From the NCBI RefSeq assembly GCF_006546655.1, contig NZ_VIAQ01000011.1, positions 93,458-157,457 on the forward strand: a DNA stretch of 64,000 nt, written 5' to 3'. The first letter of the stretch is position 1. Every line of letters starts with the position of its first letter. The position numbers and the translations under genes are program-made. The notes below the pieces were generated by a model. The model saw only the letters and a program-made list of their open reading frames with translations, did not search any database and was not told the origin of the DNA. Below are positions 10,242-17,986 of this stretch, piece after piece. This DNA is from Methanolobus vulcani (GTDB taxonomy: Archaea > Halobacteriota > Methanosarcinia > Methanosarcinales > Methanosarcinaceae).

Positions 10242-10910
10242 TTAAATCATTTCAACTAATTCATTCTGACTTATATTTCCATGTACACCCATGGCATTTC
10301 CATCATCAGTTAACGTCAATTTGCCTTGAATCGAGCCAAGAGTAAAATAGTGGTCCGGACCAAGGTTCCTTGTGTACTCCCACTCATCCTCTATCAGATA
10401 AAGAAAAACCTTTTCACCCTTCTGAAATGAAGCTTCATAATCAGCAGTACTGACATCATTACCAACTGTTCCTGTAAAAACCCGAACAATGACCTCATCT
10501 TCCGGCAATGGATTTTTTAAGTATTCATCAGCAGTAATCACAATATCAGTATAGATCATATCATACCACTCGAAGTCGTCAATGGAATCATGTGGTCTCT
10601 TCCCATCTACAGTATTCCATTTGCCTGGAAGAATCTCTTTTACCGTGCCTATGAGAATCACATCCGAATTCTCACTTAGATATTCATAGCTAAGTGCCTC
10701 TATTTCAGGGTTTGACCCTCTAATAAGCCCATCCGACCCATTATCTGAAATAAAAAGTTCCCCATATCCTCCAAAGGTATAGTAAGGGTTATCACTGGCT
10801 TCCTCCTTGCTGGAATCATTCAGGAAACCACCGGCATAGACCAGACCCACCAGCACCAATGAAAATAGAACCGATAGAGCCAAAATATACTTGATCTTTA
10901 TTTCTTTCAT
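10242..10910 (-). CDS. Exported protein of unknown function
   Basis: A 222-residue protein with a clear secretion signal (residues 6-27, IKYILALSVLFSLVLVGLVYAG) and a soluble extracellular domain. The body has beta-rich segments (SDVILIGTVKEILPG, DIVITADEYLKN, EVIVRVFTGTVG, GEKVFLYLIED) that look like the small secreted beta-barrel proteins found in several bacteria and methanogens, where a dialkylated or cleaved role has never been shown. ATG 10910 is the only sensible start. Function unknown; placed among other envelope proteins. Confidence 0.7.
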   Translation of the reverse strand: MKEIKIKYILALSVLFSLVLVGLVYAGGFLNDSSKEEASDNPYYTFGGYGELFISDNGSDGLIRGSNPEIEALSYEYLSENSDVILIGTVKEILPGKWNTVDGKRPHDSIDDFEWYDMIYTDIVITADEYLKNPLPEDEVIVRVFTGTVGNDVSTADYEASFQKGEKVFLYLIEDEWEYTRNLGPDHYFTLGSIQGKLTLTDDGNAMGVHGNISQNELVEMI

Positions 10911-11020
10911 AGGATATATTAAACACTTGTATCAATATAAACTTTTACAAATAAGAAGTACAATAAATACAATTGTTTGAATGTTGTTTGAAAATTACAT
11001 GAACTGTAAACATGCCAATA

Positions 11021-11638
11021 TTATTCACCAACCATCTTCTTCGTAATCTCAGCAACATGCCTGCCCTGGAACCTCGCAATTCCCAGCTCATTCTCGCTTG
11101 GATGTCTTGTATCAGGACCACTGCCAGCAATTGTAGAAGCACCGTAGGGACTACCGCCTGTAATTTCATCAAGTGTTGACTGCCTTTTTTCAGAATACGG
11201 AACGCCCACTATAACCATTCCATGATGCAGCAGCGTTGTATGGAAACTCAGTATGGTAGATTCCTGACCACCATGTTGTGTGCTGCTGGACGTAAAAACA
11301 CTGCCTACTTTTCCTATAAGCAGACCTTTTGACCAGATGCCTCCTGTCCTGTCAAGAAAAGCACGCATCTGTGCAGCCATCATCCCAAACCTTGTTGGAG
11401 TTCCAAAGATAATAGCATCTGCTTCTGTGAGATTATCAACTGTTGCAACAGGGATATGCTCAAAGCTCTTTTTGGATTCTGTGGCTCCCATTTTTTCAAG
11501 AATCTCAGGAGTGAAAGTTTCCTGGACTTGGAAAAGTCCGACATCAGCACCTTTAACTTCCCTGGCACCTTCGGCAACTGCCTGAGCCATTTTGTAGTTG
11601 TGTCCGTACAAACTGTAAAAGATCACACTGACTTTCAT
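11021..11638 (-). CDS. wrbA: WrbA-type NAD(P)H:quinone oxidoreductase (flavoprotein)
   Basis: FMN-binding flavodoxin-fold enzyme that reduces quinones with two electrons and protects against oxidative stress; characterised in Methanosarcina-type archaea as well as bacteria. The 205-residue protein has the phosphate-binding loop [10 protein letters not shown] near residue 7, the WrbA-type [18 protein letters not shown] segment near residue 80, and [13 protein letters not shown] plus the GVPYSE strand further on. ATG 11638 (MKVSVIFYS) is chosen because GGTGGAG lies just upstream; a GTG three codons earlier overlaps that ribosome-binding site. Isolated gene, ending about 110 bases from the exported protein. 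Confidence 0.93.
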   Translation of the reverse strand: MKVSVIFYSLYGHNYKMAQAVAEGAREVKGADVGLFQVQETFTPEILEKMGATESKKSFEHIPVATVDNLTEADAIIFGTPTRFGMMAAQMRAFLDRTGGIWSKGLLIGKVGSVFTSSSTQHGGQESTILSFHTTLLHHGMVIVGVPYSEKRQSTLDEITGGSPYGASTIAGSGPDTRHPSENELGIARFQGRHVAEITKKMVGE

Positions 11639-11740
11639 TGTCTCCACCTTCGAACTGCATTTGCTGCTTACACATATGGGTGAATTCCTGAATAAGTAAT
11701 TTTCCGGGAGTTCATATAAAGCATGATTATAAATAGCGGA

Positions 11741-11789
11741 TGTTAGATATAGATCGCATAATAAGAATAATATCTAACATAATGTTAGA
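11741..11789. promoter_or_regulatory. Inverted-repeat operator before membrane protein/XRE pair
   Basis: TGTTAGATAT (11741-11750) is matched perfectly by ATATCTAACA (11770-11779), and a third half-site TGTTAGA follows at 11783-11789. A TATA-like TTATAAATA lies at about 11727-11735, so the repeats cover the expected transcription start. This placement suits a repressor site, most simply for the XRE-type protein encoded second in the unit. Confidence 0.6.
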
Positions 11790-11808
11790 ATTACATATGG
11801 TGATATTT

Positions 11809-12204
11809 ATGGATAAACTGGAAAAATTCAGACAAATTGGGTACACGCTGGCGATTATCCTCATGATAGCAGGAATATTCATCATCGGTTATTATGAAGA
11901 GAACATCATGACAGGAATTAGCCTTCTCAATACAGGTTCCATATTGTTTTTTGTCATCTACCTGAGATTTAAAAGAGCACAGAAAGGACCTTTCAAGGAT
12001 GAAAGGACTGTAAAGATAGGAGCCTACGGACTATCATACTCATGGATGCTGACATTCATTCTGATATCCATTCTATTCTGGGTAGAAGCAACAGGAATAG
12101 CACAGATGACAGTCAAAGGAATGCTGGCAATACTCATGTTCTCAATGATAGTGTCAGCAAAAGGAATCCAATGGTACCTCTTCAGGAAAGGAGACATAGA
12201 ATAA
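11809..12204 (+). CDS. Four-span membrane protein (DUF2178-like)
   Basis: A 131-residue membrane protein of the kind often found next to a small XRE regulator in archaea (resembling DUF2178). Spans lie near residues 9-27, 33-50, 73-92 and 98-117; the cytosolic loop carries [20 protein letters not shown], the conserved DERT/DER part of this family. ATG 11809 is chosen because GGTGAT precedes it by five bases; the frame is open further upstream but that would run through the operator. Followed after 23 bases by the XRE regulator. Role unknown; probably the regulated partner of that protein. Confidence 0.78.
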   Translation: MDKLEKFRQIGYTLAIILMIAGIFIIGYYEENIMTGISLLNTGSILFFVIYLRFKRAQKGPFKDERTVKIGAYGLSYSWMLTFILISILFWVEATGIAQMTVKGMLAILMFSMIVSAKGIQWYLFRKGDIE

Positions 12205-12227
12205 ATCCAAAAATGCAGGATGATAAG

Positions 12228-12434
12228 ATGAGAACAAGGATCAAGGAACTTCGGGCCAGATATGACATGACCCAGGAAGACCTTGCAAACAAAGTTGGTG
12301 TGCGAAGGGAAACCATCGGTTTTCTGGAAAAAGGGAAATATAATCCCTCCCTAAAACTTGCATATAAAGTAGCAATAACTCTTGAGACAACAATAGATGA
12401 ACTGTTCATCTTTGATGAATCTGATCTCAAATAA
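12228..12434 (+). CDS. Small XRE-family transcription regulator
   Basis: A 68-residue helix-turn-helix protein. Nearly the whole chain is the domain: [40 protein letters not shown], then [17 protein letters not shown]. This is the YozG/YgzD-like type that represses its own operon. ATG 12228 matches the usual family start and follows GGATGAT; an ATG five codons earlier is possible. It lies behind the DUF2178-like membrane gene and the inverted repeat at 11741-11789 is its likely target. Confidence 0.9.
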   Translation: MRTRIKELRARYDMTQEDLANKVGVRRETIGFLEKGKYNPSLKLAYKVAITLETTIDELFIFDESDLK

Positions 12435-12450
12435 TATCCGGGAGATAATA

Positions 12451-12996
12451 ATGGAAGCAAAAACAAAAGTCTGGCTTGCAGAAGATGGAAAACCAATTAT
12501 AGGCGGTGGAAAAGTAGAACTTCTCAAAGCCATTGATGAGGAAAAATCACTTCGCAAAGCATGTATGAAGATGGATATATCCTACAAACATGCATGGAAT
12601 GTTCTCAATAAGATGAGTGAAAGACTGGGGAAGGATGTAGTTACAACTGTCAGGGGCGGAAAGAGCCAGGGAACTTTTCTCACTGATGAAGGACGCAGAC
12701 TCATTAAGGAATATGAGATGAACAAGAAATTCATAAACAATGCAATGGAAGACGAAGGTTCCTGGGAAAAACTAGGCCTTGCTATCTCAGCCCGCAATAA
12801 GATACCTGCAAAGGTCACAGGCGTTGAAAAAGACGGCCTTGTTGCCAAAGTCAAACTGGAAATCGAACCATCTGCACTTACATCCATTATAACTTCCGAA
12901 GCTGTAGAAAGACTTGATATTAAAGAGGGAGATAGTGTCTTTGCAATAATCAAGTCAACGGAAGTGCTTATCGGAAAAGAGCAAAAACATGAATAA
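12451..12996 (+). CDS. ModE-like regulator with TOBE domain
   Basis: A 181-residue regulator joining an N-terminal LysR/ModE-type winged helix (residues 1-90; ISYKHAWNVLNKMSERLGKD and VRGGKSQGTFLTDEGRRLI are typical) to one C-terminal molybdate-binding TOBE domain (about 110-175; NKIPAKVTGVEKDGLVAKVK, then GDSVFAIIKSTEVLIGK). Members sense molybdate or tungstate and control their uptake and Mo-enzyme genes; methanogens need these metals for formylmethanofuran dehydrogenase. ATG 12451 follows GGGAG. It starts 16 bases after the XRE gene, so the three genes could share a transcript. No mod transporter is in the window. Confidence 0.88.
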   Translation: MEAKTKVWLAEDGKPIIGGGKVELLKAIDEEKSLRKACMKMDISYKHAWNVLNKMSERLGKDVVTTVRGGKSQGTFLTDEGRRLIKEYEMNKKFINNAMEDEGSWEKLGLAISARNKIPAKVTGVEKDGLVAKVKLEIEPSALTSIITSEAVERLDIKEGDSVFAIIKSTEVLIGKEQKHE

Positions 12997-13128
12997 GAGG
13001 ACATTAGAGGTCTGATTTAGGATTCCACCGTTCAAAAGCCGTATATACTTTTAAGACGCATATTATTCTGGTTAGAAATTATATAGCAAATTGTTGATAT
13101 TTGTTGTTTCACGCCCGGGAAGAGAATC

Positions 13129-13359
13129 ATGAAAAATAAAAAAGATTTTTCGTGGGAGAACGGCAAGATCAAAAACGGTGACTGTCTGGGAAAGATAGTG
13201 GCAATTCCTACCCAGGATGATTTAGAGCCGGAAAATTTCGACGATATTAAAGCTGAACATACTAAGCAGAACTTTAACGAACAAGCTGACGTAGTAGTAG
13301 ATGGGTTCAAAGAGAAAATGACAGAAGTCCTCTCAAAGGAATTACACCGAAGAAGATGA
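13129..13359 (+). CDS. Small charged protein of unknown function
   Basis: A 76-residue soluble protein, rich in Lys, Asp and Glu, without membrane spans or known motif. Visible parts are KGDCLGKIVAIP-like strand (residues 15-27, GDCLGKIVAIPTQDDLEPEN) and a C-terminal amphipathic helix ending in HRRR. ATG 13129 follows the purine-rich GGGAAGAG. Its end overlaps the tail of the convergent efflux-permease gene by 18 bases. Support is moderate: good ribosome-binding site and protein-like composition, no family recognised. Confidence 0.6.
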   Translation: MKNKKDFSWENGKIKNGDCLGKIVAIPTQDDLEPENFDDIKAEHTKQNFNEQADVVVDGFKEKMTEVLSKELHRRR

Positions 13360-14481
13360 ATTCCTGCCTTTCTTCAATTTTCTTTGTTTATAGATACCAT
13401 GAACTATGAACGGAATCAGAATGAGTGCAAACGCTGTTTTTATCCATGGGTTCAGTACCTCACTTGCATTTCCTACGATAGACGAAGCTTCAATGCCCAG
13501 TCTGAAATAAATCGTGTCAAGCAGCAATCCAAAAGCCAGTGAACACACTGCTATCATTGTAAGATATAGTGCTGCGCTTCTTTTTCCCAGAAACCTTGTT
13601 ACCATGGTGATAGTAGCTGCATTTGTTGCGGGACCAGCCAGCAGGAATACAAACGCAGTACCCGGACTCATTCCCTTTGATACCAGAGCAGCAGCAAGTG
13701 GAGTTGAAGCTGTTGCACAAATATAAAGAGGAATTCCTATTACAAGCATAAGTATCATGGAGAAAACACCTCCCCCAAGATAATCGCCTATTAGTTCATC
13801 CGGTATTACATAGGAGATTATTCCGGCTATCAGAATACCTACCATCAGCCAACCCGATATATCACCGAGAAGTTCTACAAATGAATAACGTAAGGCTTTT
13901 TTTATTTTGGTCAGAACGGAAGCATTCTCATCTGGTACAGAACCTGAATGACATGAGCATGATGAATTACTACACGTCGGAGCCTGCATCAGAGCAATTG
14001 AACCGTTATCAGATGAGAGTAAAGACTTCTTTGAATCCCTCTTCTCACCAATGATATTTTCTGCAATTCCCGTGAATAAAGCCGTTGTCATACTGGCAAT
14101 GGGACGGAAAACAGTCATTATGGGATCGAGGAGAGCATATGTGATGGCAATTGAATCCACACCGGTCTCCGGAGTAGATATAAGAAAAGAAAGAGTGGCA
14201 CCTTTTGTTGCACCCCTGTTCTTTAGTGAAAGTGCAGCCGGGACAACACCACAAGAACAAAGCGGCAATGGAATGCCTATAAGTGAAGCATTAAATGCTG
14301 ATCTGAACTTGCCTGCGGATTTACCCAGGTATTTGAGAATTTTCTCATCTGGAACAAGTGCATGCAACAGTCCTGCAACTGCAAATCCAAGGAAAAGATA
14401 TGGAGCTGCCTCTTCAAACAAATTCCATGACTCTGCCAGAATCCCTATAATGATAGATGGAATTGCATCGATAAGTGTCAT
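13342..14481 (-). CDS. SO_0444-type (DUF318) metal efflux permease
   Basis: Integral membrane protein of 379 residues in the DUF318/ArsP-like permease family; the SO_0444 branch is linked to Cu/Zn efflux. Eight or more spans are visible in two repeats, each with a Pro-Leu-rich conserved motif: GIPLPLCSCGVVPAALSLKN (around residue 79) and GIPLYICATASTPLAAALV (around 255). The loop between the halves contains a Cys-rich stretch CSNSSCSCH that could bind metal. ATG 14481 has a perfect GGAGGT six bases upstream and overlaps the ArsR stop codon (TAATG), so it is translated as the second gene of an arsR-permease operon. Confidence 0.88.
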   Translation of the reverse strand: MTLIDAIPSIIIGILAESWNLFEEAAPYLFLGFAVAGLLHALVPDEKILKYLGKSAGKFRSAFNASLIGIPLPLCSCGVVPAALSLKNRGATKGATLSFLISTPETGVDSIAITYALLDPIMTVFRPIASMTTALFTGIAENIIGEKRDSKKSLLSSDNGSIALMQAPTCSNSSCSCHSGSVPDENASVLTKIKKALRYSFVELLGDISGWLMVGILIAGIISYVIPDELIGDYLGGGVFSMILMLVIGIPLYICATASTPLAAALVSKGMSPGTAFVFLLAGPATNAATITMVTRFLGKRSAALYLTMIAVCSLAFGLLLDTIYFRLGIEASSIVGNASEVLNPWIKTAFALILIPFIVHGIYKQRKLKKGRNSSSSV

Positions 14482-14831
14482 TATTTGACCTCCTCCACAT
14501 GTTCCCGACACATGGACATCAGTAATTCAACATGCTGATCAGCAATATAATAGACAGCAAACCGACCTTCTTTTCTGACTCTTACAAGGTCAAGCTGCCT
14601 CAGGTTTTTCAGACTATGGGATATTGCAGACTGGGTGAGTCCCAGAGCATCCTCAATTGCTTTTACACAAAGGTCACCCTGCAACAGCAAAAAAAGTATC
14701 TTCAGGCGGGTTGTGCACTGGAGTGCATTAAATATCCTGCACATGGAATAGATGGAATCTTCTGAAGGGAGATGCCTGACTCTGTCACCGAGGCATGTTG
14801 AATCTGCACAAATATGTTCTGAATCATCCAT
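14481..14831 (-). CDS. ArsR/SmtB-family metal-sensing repressor
   Basis: A 116-residue winged-helix repressor. Core: ALQCTTRLKILFLLLQGDLC, AIEDALGLTQSAISHSLKNL (recognition helix) and VRKEGRFAVYYIAD (wing), as in CadC/CzrA/ArsR proteins. Cysteines near the N-terminus (CADSTCLGD) and one at the start of the recognition unit (GDLC) could form a thiolate metal site of the CadC type (inference). ATG 14831 is used; an ATG two codons earlier falls inside the operator palindrome. First gene of the operon with the efflux permease, which overlaps it by one base. Confidence 0.92.
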   Translation of the reverse strand: MDDSEHICADSTCLGDRVRHLPSEDSIYSMCRIFNALQCTTRLKILFLLLQGDLCVKAIEDALGLTQSAISHSLKNLRQLDLVRVRKEGRFAVYYIADQHVELLMSMCREHVEEVK

Positions 14832-14835
14832 AAAC

Positions 14836-14855
14836 ATATGAACATATGTTCATAT
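14836..14855. promoter_or_regulatory. Perfect 20-bp ArsR/SmtB operator palindrome
   Basis: ATATGAACATATGTTCATAT is a perfect palindrome that touches the start of the ArsR gene. It matches the TGAACA-type inverted repeats bound by SmtB, CzrA and CadC proteins. A TATA-like TTATATTT lies about 35 bases upstream, so the site covers the start of transcription. Confidence 0.85.
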
Positions 14856-14883
14856 ATCAATATGACCCTTGCTTTACCTTTCA

Positions 14884-15654
14884 TCAAATATAAAGCAAAA
14901 ACAGCAGCACACAATAAAAAACAAGTAAAGCATAATCCAACGACCTGAATTCCAGTACATACATAGAACTGCGTCCTTCACCAGTATAACAGCGGCTCTC
15001 CATTGCAAGAGCAACTTCATCAACTGACCTGAGAGCCATTCTCACAAGAGGAACGGTCAGAGACATGATAGCTTTTACAGGTTCTTTTCTAATATCCAGC
15101 CCACGTGAGATTTGCGCGTCCCTGAGATCCCTGAAACTATCAAACAGCATTGGCACGAAGTAAAGTGACAATGACATCATCATTGCAAGGTCATGCGAGG
15201 ATATTCCCAGATACTTTAATGGCAATGGTCTGAGAAGTCGTTCAATACCGGAAGTGATCCCTGAAGGTGAGGTGGTAGCTGTGATAAGAGCAGCAAAGAG
15301 GATCAGGAAAATAAATCTCAATGCAAGTATGCTGCCAAGGAGAAAACCTTCGTAAGTACCTTTCAGCAAGCCAAAGTCAAATAAATGGGTGCCTTCTGTG
15401 AATAGCAACTGCATAAGGAATATGAATGTAAAAAAAGGAAGCATTGGCCGTACAGACCTTACGAAATGGAGGAAAGGAAGGTGGCATGCAATTACAAGTA
15501 TTGCAAAAATAATAGCCATCAATGCCATTATTTCAAAGGATGAAACTTTGAGAATACAAAAACTGACCGCCATGAGTCCTAATACCTTTGTCCGTGGGTC
15601 AAGTCTGTGAAGGAAAGATTTGCCAGGCACAAAAGAAAGGAAAAGGTCATTCAT
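14884..15654 (-). CDS. ecfT: ECF transporter transmembrane component EcfT (biotin module)
   Basis: Energy-coupling membrane component (CbiQ/BioN family) that joins the two ATPases to the substrate-binding BioY. The 256-residue protein has about five spans and the family's coupling helix with the Ala-Arg-Gly-type motif AQISRGLDIR near residue 180. ATG 15654 overlaps the end of the preceding ATPase gene by eight bases and has GAGGTG seven bases upstream. Last of four tightly overlapping genes bioY-ecfA1-ecfA2-ecfT, which together make a complete group I-like ECF importer. Confidence 0.92.
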   Translation of the reverse strand: MNDLFLSFVPGKSFLHRLDPRTKVLGLMAVSFCILKVSSFEIMALMAIIFAILVIACHLPFLHFVRSVRPMLPFFTFIFLMQLLFTEGTHLFDFGLLKGTYEGFLLGSILALRFIFLILFAALITATTSPSGITSGIERLLRPLPLKYLGISSHDLAMMMSLSLYFVPMLFDSFRDLRDAQISRGLDIRKEPVKAIMSLTVPLVRMALRSVDEVALAMESRCYTGEGRSSMYVLEFRSLDYALLVFYCVLLFLLYI

Positions 15655-16480
15655 CCTTATACACCTCTTTTGAGCCAAGTACTCTGGTAATCTCGTTGAA
15701 AGCATCTTCCACAGAGTAGATATCACTGGCAACTTCAAAGCCACAATTCTGTAATTCTTTCATCAGGGAAGTAAGCTCAGGAATAGGAGATGATACTGAT
15801 TGTAAATATTCCTCCGGACTACCGATAAAATCAACACAGCCGTTCTTTAGAAAGAGTACTTTATTAGCGAATGGCAGGAAATCATCTATCTGATGTGATA
15901 CTATGATAACTGATATTCCTGTGGTCTGAAGCTTTTTCAGGGTTGAGAAAAGAGAAGCTTTGTTTTCAGGATCAAGACCTGATGTCGGCTCATCCAGAAT
16001 AAGGTATTCAGGCCTCATGGAGAGAACACCTGCAAGAGCTACAAGGCGCATTTGCCCTCCGCTAAGTGAGAATGGCGAAATATCTGCAATATCACGACAG
16101 AGGCCTGCAAGGAGTAAAGATTCATTTACACGTTCTTTAAGTTCATCATCTTTCAGACCGAAATTTGAAGGTCCAAAAGCCACATCTTCAAAGACGGTTT
16201 TCCCAAAAAGCTGCCTTTGTGGATACTGCATCAACAGACCGATTTTTGACCGCAGTTCCCTATTTGTCGAATTAATTCCACTTACTTTTACAGAACCGGA
16301 GTGAGGTTTCAATAATCCATTCAAATGCCTGATCAGAGTTGATTTCCCGGAACCTACTTCTCCTGTAATTAGAACGAATTCACCTTTTACTATGGAGAAA
16401 CTTACTTTATCAAGAGCTTTTTTTTCAAGGGATGTTCCTTTGTTATAGAAAAAACTCAGGTCCTTCACTTCAATCGACAT
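15647..16480 (-). CDS. ecfA2: ECF transporter ATP-binding protein EcfA2
   Basis: Second ATPase of the biotin ECF module, 277 residues. Walker A is GEVGSGKST, the Q-loop segment is LLMQYPQRQLFGKTVFEDVA, the ABC signature LSGGQMRLVALAG, and Walker B LILDEPTSGLD. The Q-loop/FGKTV region and the GEVGSGKS P-loop are typical of the EcfA' partner. It overlaps the upstream ecfA1 gene by 16 bases and the downstream ecfT gene by eight, consistent with translational coupling. Confidence 0.92.
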   Translation of the reverse strand: MSIEVKDLSFFYNKGTSLEKKALDKVSFSIVKGEFVLITGEVGSGKSTLIRHLNGLLKPHSGSVKVSGINSTNRELRSKIGLLMQYPQRQLFGKTVFEDVAFGPSNFGLKDDELKERVNESLLLAGLCRDIADISPFSLSGGQMRLVALAGVLSMRPEYLILDEPTSGLDPENKASLFSTLKKLQTTGISVIIVSHQIDDFLPFANKVLFLKNGCVDFIGSPEEYLQSVSSPIPELTSLMKELQNCGFEVASDIYSVEDAFNEITRVLGSKEVYKDE

Positions 16481-17280
16481 ATTGCCTCCAGAAGTTCATC
16501 TTTAGATAAAGGCAAAAAGGAGGATTTGATTATTCCGGCACCTACAAGCTTTTTTGATAATTCAATTATGGGAGGTGCATCAAAACCAAAACTACCGGAA
16601 CTTATCTTGCTGATAATTTCCCTGGGATTCCCATTCTGGATAATGCAACCCTTTTCCATTAGCACAAGTCTGTCTGCGTGTACAAGTTCTTCGATCAGAT
16701 GTGTAACATAAACAATAGTGGTTCCTGCTTCGTGCAACTGCCGGATCAAGGAAAGTATGTCCACTCTGGAATTTGAATCCAGCATGGAAGTTACCTCATC
16801 GAAAAGTATGACCTCAGGTTCCATTGTAAGAACTGAAGCCAGAGCAACTTTCTGTTTCTGGCCACCACTGAGAGTTCTGGGGGTGTTATACCTGTACCCA
16901 GACATGCCAACTGACTCAAGTGCTGTGGATACTCGCCTTTTGATCTCAGCAGACGGAAGACTCAGATTCTCCGGACCAAATGCAACGTCATCTTCAACTG
17001 TCATCCCGATGAATTGGGATTGTGGGTCCTGAAATACCATTGCAGCTGTTCTGCGTATTTCCTGAAGATTTATTGGATCAGAAGTATCCATCCTTTTTAC
17101 GATTACGGAGCCTTCGGTAGGCGGGAGAAGCCCGTTAATGTGTCGTAACAGGGTTGATTTACCACAACCATTCTTTCCGGCAATGGCTACAAATTCACCT
17201 TTGCGGATGTTCAGAGTTATAGAATCGAGGGCAGAACTGCCATCAGGATACTGGTAACTCAGGTTTTTAATTTTAATCAT
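16465..17280 (-). CDS. ecfA1: ECF transporter ATP-binding protein EcfA1
   Basis: First ATPase of the biotin ECF module, 271 residues, forming a heterodimer with EcfA2. Walker A GKNGCGKST, Q-loop segment MVFQDPQSQFIGMTVEDDVA, signature LSGGQKQKVALA and Walker B ILFDEVTSMLD are all present. The usual Pro of DEPT is replaced by Val (DEVT), a mild departure that still leaves the catalytic Glu. The start overlaps the bioY stop codon by four bases (ATGA). Confidence 0.92.
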   Translation of the reverse strand: MIKIKNLSYQYPDGSSALDSITLNIRKGEFVAIAGKNGCGKSTLLRHINGLLPPTEGSVIVKRMDTSDPINLQEIRRTAAMVFQDPQSQFIGMTVEDDVAFGPENLSLPSAEIKRRVSTALESVGMSGYRYNTPRTLSGGQKQKVALASVLTMEPEVILFDEVTSMLDSNSRVDILSLIRQLHEAGTTIVYVTHLIEELVHADRLVLMEKGCIIQNGNPREIISKISSGSFGFDAPPIIELSKKLVGAGIIKSSFLPLSKDELLEAICRLK

Positions 17281-17837
17281 TCTTGGTTTAGTGAATATCT
17301 GGAAGAGATTACTGCAGCAGCAATCAATTTTAGAACTGCACCGGGAAGATAGGGAATCATTCCAAGCACAAGTGCCTGCGTAAGACTAAGGTCTGCAACG
17401 TTCATAAGCTGGAGTATTCCGAAAACATAAATTACGGAAAGACCTGCAAGCATAATAGCGATATTTAAACCTATATTTTTCGTTCCAAAACGGTCTGACA
17501 GATAACCTATAATGAAAGCACCGAACATGAATCCAATGAGGAATCCACCTGTTGGTCCGAATATCATACCCAGACCTGAACTACCACCGGAGAAAACTGG
17601 CAGACCTGCAATTCCAAGAAGTAGATACACAATAACACTGATCGTACCCCATCTGGCCCCTAATATAGCACCTGTCAGTAATACAAAAAAGGTCTGCAAT
17701 GTAATAGGAACCGGACTTGCAGGTATGGGAATCTCAACATATGCACCCACAGCCATCAATGCCGCAAAAAGAGAGGCAAAGACCATTTTCTTAATGTTGT
17801 TGCTGTTTGTGGTCTGAAAATGATTCACATTCAACAT
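17277..17837 (-). CDS. bioY: Biotin-specific ECF substrate-binding protein BioY
   Basis: Membrane S-component that binds biotin outside the cell, 186 residues with six spans. The family segment PIPASPVPITLQTFFVLLTG is present near residue 45, followed by GARWGTISVIVYLLLGIAGL and GPTGGFLIGFMFGAFIIGY. ATG 17837 (MLNVNHFQTT) is used because GGTGGTC lies just before it; the frame is open eight codons further. First gene of the bioY-ecfA1-ecfA2-ecfT operon. Biotin is the substrate by family and by the BirA-type operator upstream. Confidence 0.94.
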   Translation of the reverse strand: MLNVNHFQTTNSNNIKKMVFASLFAALMAVGAYVEIPIPASPVPITLQTFFVLLTGAILGARWGTISVIVYLLLGIAGLPVFSGGSSGLGMIFGPTGGFLIGFMFGAFIIGYLSDRFGTKNIGLNIAIMLAGLSVIYVFGILQLMNVADLSLTQALVLGMIPYLPGAVLKLIAAAVISSRYSLNQE

Positions 17838-17864
17838 AAGACCACCATTCTTATTAAACATCTA

Positions 17865-17898
17865 TTGTTAACCATTGTGTTTTGTGCATGGTTTACAA
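17865..17898. promoter_or_regulatory. BirA-type biotin operator upstream of bioY
   Basis: TTGTTAACCAT (17865-17875) pairs with ATGGTTTACAA (17888-17898), ten of eleven positions matching. GTTAACC and GGTTTAC are 16 bases apart, the spacing known for the bifunctional BirA repressor-ligase. A TATA box (TTATATATT, minus strand, about 17900-17908) adjoins it, so binding would block transcription when biotin is plentiful. Confidence 0.85.
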
Positions 17899-17957
17899 AA
17901 TATATAACTCTTATGTCGGGAGAAAAACAAAACAAACTATAATAAAAAGAGAATTGC

Positions 17958-17978
17958 TGTGCAGGAAAATCCTGCACA
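17958..17978 (-). terminator. Terminator hairpin behind the thermosome gene
   Basis: Nine-base perfect arms TGTGCAGGA and TCCTGCACA with a three-base loop, nine bases after the thermosome stop codon, followed on the minus strand by a U-rich run (CTCTTTTTATTATAG). Confidence 0.75.
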
Positions 17979-17986
17979 AAAAAGAT

